This document shows positions 1-5,226 of a stretch of DNA of 5,851 bases, one piece after another (position 1 is the first letter of the stretch; every line of letters begins with the position of its first letter). Origin of the DNA: Acidobacteriaceae bacterium (GTDB lineage Bacteria > Acidobacteriota > Terriglobia > Terriglobales > Acidobacteriaceae); the NCBI GenBank assembly GCA_027311125.1, contig DAICZO010000154.1, positions 1 to 5,851 on the forward strand, written 5' to 3'. The notes below the pieces were generated by a model. The model ran no database searches and had not been told where the DNA came from. It saw only the letters and a program-made list of their open reading frames with translations. Both the position numbers and the translations under genes were made by a program.

Positions 1-464
1 AAAGGGTCTTCGCCAAAGTACTCGAAGTTGCGCCCATTGCGAGGCGAGCGATAGATGTTCACGCCCGGCCCCAGCATGTAATCGATACCGCGTGCCCGTG
101 CATCACTGCCGATCCCACGTCCGACCCGCTCGGCCAGCGCAGGGTCCCACGATGCAGCCAGCCCAATCCCGGCAGCGTAGGTCGTCGAAGGTAATCCTGC
201 ATTGCTGCGCACACCATAGGGTCCGTCCGACATCGTAAACCGCGGCAACCCCAACTGCGGCATCGCACGGATATCAAATCCCGTTCCACCGATGTAGTCG
301 ATCTTCTCTTCCAGCGTCATCTTGGCGATAATTCCGTCGATCCGTGCCTTACGCGCAGCCGCATCGGCAGGAACCGCCCCGTGAGCTCGCACAAGGCCCA
401 CCATCAAAAAACATGCAAGGGTAAACAAGCTCACACGGTAACGCGCTTCCATCATTCGGCTCAT
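1..464 (-). CDS. GH3 family beta-glucosidase/beta-xylosidase-type enzyme, N-terminal part (runs off the left edge)
   Basis: The frame is open from the ATG at 464 to the window edge, giving 154 codons of a protein that is usually 700-900 residues long. The N-terminus has basic residues, a hydrophobic stretch (about residues 11-27) and a likely signal-peptidase site near residue 30, so export is expected. The family 3 glycoside hydrolase N-terminal domain follows: TLEEKIDYIGG (about 50-60), LPRFTMSDGPYGVR (73-86, with D80 at the usual substrate-binding aspartate), and the hallmark GPGVNIYRSP-NGRNFEYFGEDP block (132-154). Family knowledge: these enzymes release terminal beta-linked glucose or xylose from oligosaccharides. 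The KH motif and the SDW nucleophile lie beyond the edge, so substrate and integrity cannot be judged. The start is supported by AGGAAGG at 473-479, 8 nt upstream. It is transcribed divergently from the small exported protein gene at 754. The GH3 call is strong; glucosidase versus xylosidase is open. Confidence 0.93.
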   Translation of the reverse strand, partial: MSRMMEARYRVSLFTLACFLMVGLVRAHGAVPADAAARKARIDGIIAKMTLEEKIDYIGGTGFDIRAMPQLGLPRFTMSDGPYGVRSNAGLPSTTYAAGIGLAASWDPALAERVGRGIGSDARARGIDYMLGPGVNIYRSPRNGRNFEYFGEDP

Positions 465-753
465 ACCTACGACCTTCCTATCGCTAAAAATGACTGTTGC
501 GGTGCGCCAACATCATACTCCGCCAAAACATGGCTGTACTCCCTATAAATCGATTGATAAATCATTTTTGCGGGCCCGGCATCCGTCCAGTCAAGGGCCA
601 TATGGCCAGAATCAAGGTGGTGCGTTCTGCGCAGGCAGCCAGACGTATCTCCACCTGCGCCCAGCCAATTTGTCCTACGCAAAGCCGCATAACCGGATAC
701 ACGTGCAGCTTTCCCCAGGCGCGAGTACAGTGTTCTTCAGCGAGGTAAAAACC
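465..753. other. Divergent intergenic region between the GH3 gene and the small exported protein gene
   Basis: This 289-bp stretch separates two divergently transcribed genes and should hold both promoters. No confident -35/-10 pair could be assigned on either strand. TATAAA at 544-549 resembles a plus-strand -10 box but has no good -35 partner. Several short palindromes cluster here: an imperfect 16-bp one at 544-559, CGGGCCCG at 571-578 and a perfect 12-bp GGCCATATGGCC at 596-607. An inverted pair GCGCAGG/CCTGCGC lies at 629-635 and 654-660. Open frames that cross the region have poor starts (for example TTG at 682 on the minus strand) and no recognisable protein sequence, so I treat it as non-coding. 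Confidence 0.6.
544..559. promoter_or_regulatory. Possible LacI-family operator upstream of the GH3 gene
   Basis: TATAAATCGATTGATA is a palindrome with 14 of 16 positions symmetric, centred on CG between 551 and 552. Its core AATCGATT fits the AANCGNTT pattern common to LacI-family operators, whose regulators often control glycoside hydrolase genes. It lies 80-95 bp upstream of the GH3 start and about 195 bp upstream of the divergent gene, so GH3 is the more natural target. The sequence is AT-rich and short and could be chance. No regulator gene is in the window. Confidence 0.3.
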
Positions 754-1179
754 ATGGACACGCCATCCAGAAGCCGCCGCGTAGTCGTCGGATATTGTTG
801 CGGCCTTATCCTGTTGTCCGCCGCGACCAGTAGTAGTTACGCCCGCTCCCCGCAGACCTCCACACCGCAGAACCCCACTACAACCTCAGCCCAGCCCGCC
901 ATCGCTCCACCAGCTGCGAACAACAAACTCGATCAACCGCAAGGCAACGTGCCTCCATCAGCACCCGTGACGGCCGTATCCAGTCCGCCGCGACCACCCC
1001 AGGATGCACACCAGGCGCAACTCGAAGCCGACTCTGCCGCACTGCTACAACTCGCCCAGCAACTCAAAGCCGAGGTAGACAAGACCAACAAAGACACGCT
1101 TTCCGTCTCGGTCATACGCAAGGCGACAGAGATAGAAAAATTGGCAAGGGATCTTAAAGAGCAGATGCGCAGCAAATAG
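754..1179 (+). CDS. Small exported protein of unknown function with C-terminal helical hairpin
   Basis: This gene encodes 141 residues. Residues 1-30 look like a signal peptide: basic SRSRR, then the hydrophobic VVVGYCCGLILLSAA and a SYA cleavage site. No lipobox is evident. Residues 31-85 form a low-complexity linker rich in Pro, Thr, Ser, Gln and Ala. Residues about 86-141 are charged and helical: two amphipathic segments (HQAQLEADSAALLQLAQQLK and SVIRKATEIEKLARDLKEQM) joined by a turn at DKTNKDTLS, consistent with a short antiparallel coiled coil. From memory, small exported proteins with a similar DKTNKDTLSVSV tail recur in Acidobacteria as hypothetical proteins; I know of no function. 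The frame is open upstream to 490, but ATG 754 is chosen because GAGG at 742-745 sits 8 nt before it and the signal peptide starts there. It converges with the GH51 gene, and its stop codon lies in the loop of a strong hairpin. Confidence 0.8.
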   Translation: MDTPSRSRRVVVGYCCGLILLSAATSSSYARSPQTSTPQNPTTTSAQPAIAPPAANNKLDQPQGNVPPSAPVTAVSSPPRPPQDAHQAQLEADSAALLQLAQQLKAEVDKTNKDTLSVSVIRKATEIEKLARDLKEQMRSK

Positions 1180-1207
1180 CAAGCTGCGCATCTCTACCTC
1201 TTCTTGC
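1163..1207. terminator. Probable bidirectional intrinsic terminator between convergent genes
   Basis: Bases 1163-1173 (AGATGCGCAGC) and 1183-1193 (GCTGCGCATCT) form a perfect 11-bp stem with a 9-nt loop. On the plus strand it is followed by a pyrimidine-rich, partly T-rich tract (CTACCTCTTCTTGC, 1194-1207). On the minus strand it is followed by TGCTCTTTAAG. It lies between the plus-strand small-protein gene and the minus-strand GH51 gene, whose stop is 28 nt away, so one element could end both transcripts. The TAG stop of the plus-strand gene (1177-1179) is inside the loop, and the left arm encodes its last residues. The T-tracts are imperfect, so efficiency is uncertain. Confidence 0.7.
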
Positions 1208-1220
1208 AGACCCAGTGCGG

Positions 1221-3152
1221 CTACTTGGTCCCAAGTTCCAGAATCTGAATCGAATACCCCGGAACCGTGTGCGAAAAGCTCTTCGCTGCATTGGAGATTG
1301 TGCCGTTTACAGGCACAATCTCTCTCGGACGCTGTAATGTGTTCGTCGCCGCGGTCGTCTTCGCGCTCAACGTAACCATCCGCCCATTCGCCGCTACACT
1401 GCGGATACCATCCAATTCAATCTTCACTGGCAACGGCTCGGAGCTTGCGTTCACCAGCTTGAGATACATCACGCCCGTCGCGGCGCTGCGCGTGGCCGAG
1501 TAGAAGAACCGAGGCGCTTCCGTATCAGCCTTGGCACTTAGAATCTCGTCACCGACGTGCCCCGCAAACATCGCCTGTGCATAGTAGCTTGGCGATCCAT
1601 AGCTCGACATCGCGTCGTAGCCGATCAGATCTGTCTCCCACTGCATCCCTCCCGGATTCACGTTCACCAGCAGCGGAGCATAGCTCGCCATCACCACCAG
1701 ATCGCTGTTCTTCTCCATGCCGGTCATCCACGCCGCATCACCCAGTGCCGCACCAAAGTTCGGCGTAGGACTTCCCTCGCGCGTCGCCCACTCGCCAACA
1801 AAGATCTTCGGCCCGTTACGATCGACGGCATCGTAATGGTGAACGTCCTCATAAAACTGCCGGGCCGTCCGATAGTAGTGGTCATCTACGACATCGGCTT
1901 TCATATGCTTGATCGGCATAGTCGCAATCAACTGGAGATCTGGATGCTTCGCCTTGATCTCCTTGTAGAACTGGGCGTACCGTCCCTCATAGCTGCCTGA
2001 CTTATCGAACCAATCCTCGTTGCCAATCTCGACATACTGCAGCTTGAACGGAGCAGGATGTCCGTCTTTGGCTCGCTCCGCACCCCACTTCGTGTCAGTC
2101 GCTCCGGTCACATACTCAATCTCATCCAGCGCATCGGCCACATAGGGTTGCAGGTCTGTCCCCGGCTTCACATACTCCTGCCGCATCGAGTAGCCCGCGT
2201 AAACCGCCAGTACCGGTTGCATCTTCAGGTCTTCACACCACTCCAGAAACTCCAGCAGACCCATACCGTCCGACGAGTGATACCGCCACGGACTGATGTG
2301 TGTAGGACGATCAACCAACGGACCAATCGTCTTCTTCCACTCGAACCGCTCGTTGATGTGGTCCCCCTCCAAATAGTTGCCTCCAGGGAAACGCAGGAAG
2401 GCCGGATGCATCGCAGCCATCTTCTCCATCAGGTCCGGTCGATTGCCGTTCACGCGCCCCTTGTACGTTGGTGGAAACAGCGACACCAGGCTGAACCATA
2501 CCGTACCCGGCTTACCCACGGAGAGTCGCAACCGGTTGTCTGACGACGCATGGATCTCCCCTGTTGCCAGCGTGAACTCATACTGCTTCCACTCCGTTCC
2601 CAGCGTCTGCACCGAAGAGGCAGCCACAAGGCCAGTCTGATCGTTGACCAGACTCACCGTGACCGGGCTTCCCGCCGCATCGGCCTTCGCGTAGAACGAT
2701 CCCTTGTACGAGGTTCGCGGCCGCAGCGGAATCCCCCAGAACCCTTCGTTCTCCACCCCTACCGGATCCTTGGCATCACTACTGCGAAGCGTCAGAGCCA
2801 GACTCAGTGGCAGTGCGGCACTGGGGCCCGTCGTGCGGTCAATCTTCATCGTGGCATCGCCGCCACCACCCTCGTGCAGATACCAGTGCTCCGGCCCATT
2901 GGGACGATCCTGAAAGGTACGGTTACGCACCAGTTCGCCGTACAAGCCACCGTCGTACGAGAAGTTGATCTCTTCCGTCATCAACCCATACAGCATCGGA
3001 CTCACTGCGGCCTTCGCGTGGTTCAGGTCAATCGCAAGCGTCACAGGCTGCGTTCCCTGCGCGACGGCTACACCACTCCACAACAGAGCCAGCGATGCGA
3101 TCACCAGCAACTTACGAACATTGAATCCAAGCACGATATTGGCTCCGGTCAT
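1221..3152 (-). CDS. Secreted GH51 alpha-L-arabinofuranosidase with inserted carbohydrate-binding-like domain
   Basis: This 643-residue enzyme should remove terminal alpha-L-arabinofuranosyl units from arabinan, arabinoxylan or their oligosaccharides with retention of configuration. Residues 1-31 are a signal peptide (VRKLLVIASLALLWSGVAVA, then Q). The barrel entry segment (about 37-81, with MLYGLMTEEINFSYDGGLY) is followed by a jelly-roll, CBM4/9-like region (about 87-226). The catalytic (beta/alpha)8 barrel follows (about 240-525), with FLRFPGGNYLEG at 253-264. The general acid/base is E379 in YVEIGNEDW and the nucleophile is E454 in IFVGEWATREG; both are present. A C-terminal beta-sandwich (about 545-643) completes the usual family layout. 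The frame extends upstream to a TTG at 3224. ATG 3152 is preferred because AAGG (3161-3164) lies 8 nt before it, the signal peptide fits, and an operator-like site lies just upstream. It is downstream of rpsA on the same strand across a 112-bp gap. Activity on xylan versus arabinan cannot be told. Confidence 0.95.
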   Translation of the reverse strand: MTGANIVLGFNVRKLLVIASLALLWSGVAVAQGTQPVTLAIDLNHAKAAVSPMLYGLMTEEINFSYDGGLYGELVRNRTFQDRPNGPEHWYLHEGGGGDATMKIDRTTGPSAALPLSLALTLRSSDAKDPVGVENEGFWGIPLRPRTSYKGSFYAKADAAGSPVTVSLVNDQTGLVAASSVQTLGTEWKQYEFTLATGEIHASSDNRLRLSVGKPGTVWFSLVSLFPPTYKGRVNGNRPDLMEKMAAMHPAFLRFPGGNYLEGDHINERFEWKKTIGPLVDRPTHISPWRYHSSDGMGLLEFLEWCEDLKMQPVLAVYAGYSMRQEYVKPGTDLQPYVADALDEIEYVTGATDTKWGAERAKDGHPAPFKLQYVEIGNEDWFDKSGSYEGRYAQFYKEIKAKHPDLQLIATMPIKHMKADVVDDHYYRTARQFYEDVHHYDAVDRNGPKIFVGEWATREGSPTPNFGAALGDAAWMTGMEKNSDLVVMASYAPLLVNVNPGGMQWETDLIGYDAMSSYGSPSYYAQAMFAGHVGDEILSAKADTEAPRFFYSATRSAATGVMYLKLVNASSEPLPVKIELDGIRSVAANGRMVTLSAKTTAATNTLQRPREIVPVNGTISNAAKSFSHTVPGYSIQILELGTK

Positions 3153-3160
3153 TTGATTTG

Positions 3161-3164
3161 CCTT
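3161..3164 (-). promoter_or_regulatory. Ribosome binding site that decides the GH51 start
   Basis: AAGG on the minus strand is separated by 8 nt from the ATG at 3152. The alternative upstream in-frame start (TTG at 3224) has no comparable site and would place non-signal residues before the signal peptide. This supports the shorter, 643-residue protein. Confidence 0.6.
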
Positions 3165-3165
3165 A

Positions 3166-3179
3166 AGTAAACGCTTTCC
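3166..3179. promoter_or_regulatory. Probable LacI/CcpA-family operator before the GH51 gene
   Basis: On the minus strand the site reads GGAAAGCGTTTACT. It agrees with the LacI/CcpA-type consensus TGWAANCGNTNWCA at every position except the two outermost bases. It is an imperfect palindrome centred on CG at 3172/3173, with core AAACGCTT on the plus strand matching AANCGNTT. It lies directly upstream of the Shine-Dalgarno, a place where a bound repressor would block transcription. LacI-family repressors commonly control glycoside hydrolase genes, so induction by arabinose-containing sugars is a reasonable inference. The cognate regulator is not in the window and its identity is unknown. Confidence 0.5.
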
Positions 3180-3187
3180 CAATGGGC

Positions 3188-3205
3188 ACGGGTCCTGCGA
3201 CCCGT
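3188..3205 (-). terminator. Perfect hairpin downstream of rpsA, possible terminator or control element
   Basis: ACGGGTC (3188-3194) and GACCCGT (3199-3205) form a perfect 7-bp GC-rich stem with a 4-nt loop, 60 nt after the rpsA stop codon. No T-tract follows on the minus strand (the next bases are GCCCATTGGG), so it is not a canonical intrinsic terminator. It may protect or help end the rpsA transcript, or act in the GH51 leader. Confidence 0.35.
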
Positions 3206-3264
3206 CAAACTCTATCACTGTCAAACATCCTTAGCCAACTCGCAATGCAAACAGACTGGCCCGA

Positions 3265-5025
3265 TCAGGGCAACAACACCAGTTCCATCGTCTTCGCGTC
3301 CCGATCCAGCGTCGCAATCCGGAAGCTCCGAATCTGCCCGGCACGCACTGGCTCCGGCTTGGCCGCGACACTCGACGCTCCACCCTTCCACTTGGCGTTC
3401 AACATCGAACTCAACGACGAAAGATCCAACGCACCGGCTGCTGGTGCTGCTTCCACCGCTACGGTTGCGGCTGGCAGCGTGCTCATAGCGAATACACCCT
3501 CGCCCAGCTCCACCCGTGCGAGCCCATCGGATACATCGACGATCCGGCCTGAAACCGAATCGCCCTCCTGATGCTCGGCAACAAACTCATCCAGCCCCGT
3601 CGGGATCAACTGCTTGATGCTCAAACGCAACTGCCGCTTCTCCTGATCCAGTTCCAGCACCTTCGCCTTCACCTGCTCGCCTGTGCGCAACGCATCGGAC
3701 GGGTGATTCAGCCGCCGGTCCGCAACAATCTCGCTGATGTGAACCATACCTTCAATACCTTCAGCCAACTGCACGAACGCGCCAAACTTCATAAAGCTGG
3801 TGACCGTACCCTCCACCTGCGAACCAACCGGAAACTTTTGCGCAGCCTCCGCCCACGGATCACCCAGAGCCTGCTTCAACCCCAACGACATCCGCTGCTG
3901 CGCCAGATCGATACCCAGAATCACCACATCCACAGTCTCGCCTGTCTTCACCATGTCGTCGCCCTTGCGAACCTTCTTCGCCCACGACATCTCCGACACA
4001 TGGATCAGCCCTTCCACTCCTGGCTCCAGTTCCACAAACGCGCCAAAATCCGCCGTCCGTGTCACCACGCCGCGCACCTTATCGCCGACGTGGTACTTCT
4101 CCGCCACCGCATCCCACGGATGAGCCAGCAACTGCTTCATCCCCAGCGAAATCTTCCGTGTCTCCGGATCGATCTTCAGCACCTTGGCCTCGATCTCCTG
4201 CCCCACCGTCAGCACGTCGCTCGGCTTCGCAATCCGGTTCCAGGCCATATCGCTGATGTGCAGCAGCCCATCGGCACCGCCAATCTCCACAAACGCGCCA
4301 TAGTCCATCAGCGTCCGCACCGTCCCATGCAACACGTCGCCTTCCTTGATCTCCGCATAGCGCCGGTCCTTGGTCAGCTTCTCTTCCTCTTCCAGTACGC
4401 TGCGCCGGTCTACCACGGCATCCTCATCGGCCACATCCAGCTTGGTAATCCGGCAGCGAATCTCCTGCCCCACCAGCTTCTCCATCTCCGCCGCATCCCG
4501 GACACCGCTGCGCGATGCAGGCATAAACGCACGCATCCCGATGTCTACCGTCAGCCCGCCCTTCACCACTCCCGTCACCGTGCCGGAGATCGTCTCCTTC
4601 TGCTCGAACGCCTCCTCCAGCGAGGTAAAGTCCTTCGGCCGCGCCACCTTGAACAGCGAAAGCTCGTAGTAGCCATCGATGTCCCGCCCCTTCACCGACA
4701 CCGAAAACTTGTCGCCCACACTGGGAGCATCCGCCTCACCGCCAAACGCCGTCAGCGGCAGTATTCCCTCGGTCTTATACCCGATATCCAGAAACGCCGA
4801 CTCTGCATTCACCGCCACCACCGTCGCCGCAATCTGACGACTGCCATCCTCGGCCTTGCGCTTGTGACTCTGCTCAAAGTCAGACAGTAAGGAGCCGAAG
4901 GACTCCGTTAGTTCAGGCAATACGGAAGCCTGCTCTTCGGGTGCGGTCGTCGTCTCCGGCGTCGCTACGGTTGGTTCCATCGGTTCAGGCGAGGTCTGCT
5001 GTTCAGGTAGGTTCGGGTTAGACAT
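3265..5025 (-). CDS. rpsA: 30S ribosomal protein S1
   Basis: This 586-residue protein carries tandem OB-fold S1 RNA-binding domains; it binds mRNA on the small subunit and promotes translation initiation. After an acidic, Pro/Thr/Glu-rich N-terminal tail (about 1-60), the domains lie at about 63-127, 144-211, 227-298, 312-385 and 399-473. Domains 3-5 show the classic GTV...YGAFVEI...GLLHISDM...KVLKIDPETRKISLGMKQ pattern. Domain 2 has the S1-specific RCRITKLDVADEDAVVDRRSVLEEE segment. A sixth domain begins at 487 (EGDSVSGRIVDVSDGLARVELGEGVFAMS), is interrupted by an Ala-rich stretch (518-560) and ends with RAGQIRSFRIATLDRDAKTMELVL. The frame is open upstream to ATG 5097. ATG 5025 is chosen because MSNPNLPEQQ resembles acidobacterial S1 starts, but no Shine-Dalgarno precedes it; GTG 5043 or ATG 4980 are alternatives. 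It is divergent from the peptidase gene at 5227. Confidence 0.95.
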   Translation of the reverse strand: MSNPNLPEQQTSPEPMEPTVATPETTTAPEEQASVLPELTESFGSLLSDFEQSHKRKAEDGSRQIAATVVAVNAESAFLDIGYKTEGILPLTAFGGEADAPSVGDKFSVSVKGRDIDGYYELSLFKVARPKDFTSLEEAFEQKETISGTVTGVVKGGLTVDIGMRAFMPASRSGVRDAAEMEKLVGQEIRCRITKLDVADEDAVVDRRSVLEEEEKLTKDRRYAEIKEGDVLHGTVRTLMDYGAFVEIGGADGLLHISDMAWNRIAKPSDVLTVGQEIEAKVLKIDPETRKISLGMKQLLAHPWDAVAEKYHVGDKVRGVVTRTADFGAFVELEPGVEGLIHVSEMSWAKKVRKGDDMVKTGETVDVVILGIDLAQQRMSLGLKQALGDPWAEAAQKFPVGSQVEGTVTSFMKFGAFVQLAEGIEGMVHISEIVADRRLNHPSDALRTGEQVKAKVLELDQEKRQLRLSIKQLIPTGLDEFVAEHQEGDSVSGRIVDVSDGLARVELGEGVFAMSTLPAATVAVEAAPAAGALDLSSLSSMLNAKWKGGASSVAAKPEPVRAGQIRSFRIATLDRDAKTMELVLLP

Positions 5026-5226
5026 AGACCATAATTTTTGCACAATCCGTCCCAGCGAGTACGAACGAGCCCAGCCTGCCACCCCCGCAGCCAGCATCTC
5101 CTCTCGACGAAACCCCTGCTACCTGAGACCATATCGTTCAACCAGCCGTCTATGCCGCTACCCCATCCATCCCGGCCAGCCAGGATGATTCCGTATGACT
5201 CCATCACGTTGCCTTCAGGAGACACC
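5026..5226. other. Divergent intergenic region between rpsA and the M28 peptidase gene
   Basis: This 201-bp stretch must carry the rpsA leader on the minus strand and the peptidase promoter on the plus strand. No convincing -35/-10 pair was found for either. Next to the rpsA start is an A/T-rich patch (CAAAAATTAT, 5031-5040) with no Shine-Dalgarno. On the other side AGGAG at 5217-5221 serves the peptidase. A minus-strand AGGAG abuts an in-frame ATG at 5097 with zero spacing, so it is unlikely to act as a normal ribosome binding site for that start. Confidence 0.5.

Larger units (their letters stand above)
3153..3264. other. Gap between rpsA and the GH51 gene: leader and control region
   Basis: Reading in the minus direction from the rpsA stop, this 112-bp gap holds two direct copies of GTTTGAC (3220-3226 and 3204-3210, 16 bp apart). 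Next come a perfect 7-bp hairpin (3188-3205), a LacI-type site (3166-3179) and the GH51 ribosome binding site (3161-3164). The first GTTTGAC copy contains TTGACA (3219-3224), a perfect -35 consensus. However, no acceptable -10 box is found 16-18 bp further on, so a GH51 promoter is likely but not placed. The element order suits separate control of GH51 rather than simple read-through from rpsA. Confidence 0.5.

Noticed and set aside
467..682. 71-codon minus-strand frame ending 3 bp before the GH3 start
   Set aside because: It needs a TTG start, lacks recognisable protein sequence, and lies in the divergent promoter region. Its stop overlaps the spacer between the GH3 ribosome binding site and the ATG.
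490..753. Upstream extension of the small exported protein by 88 codons
   Set aside because: The extra residues show no fold or family pattern and would bury the signal peptide. ATG 754 has its own ribosome binding site.
2058..2543. 161-codon plus-strand frame within the GH51 gene
   Set aside because: It is a shadow of the GH51 coding strand, Arg/His-rich with no motifs.
3153..3224. 24-residue N-terminal extension of the GH51 enzyme from TTG 3224
   Set aside because: It would run through the hairpin and operator-like site, starts with a rare codon and precedes a clear signal peptide at ATG 3152.
3571..4890. 439-codon open frame on the plus strand opposite rpsA
   Set aside because: It is antisense to a certain rpsA gene, has a His/Arg/Leu-rich composition typical of the complement of a GC-rich coding strand, and shows no domain or ribosome binding site.
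5026..5097. 24-residue N-terminal extension of S1 from ATG 5097
   Set aside because: The AGGAG before it has zero spacing, and the segment MLAAGVAGWARSYSLGR is unlike S1 N-termini. It is not fully excluded, since ATG 5025 has no Shine-Dalgarno.
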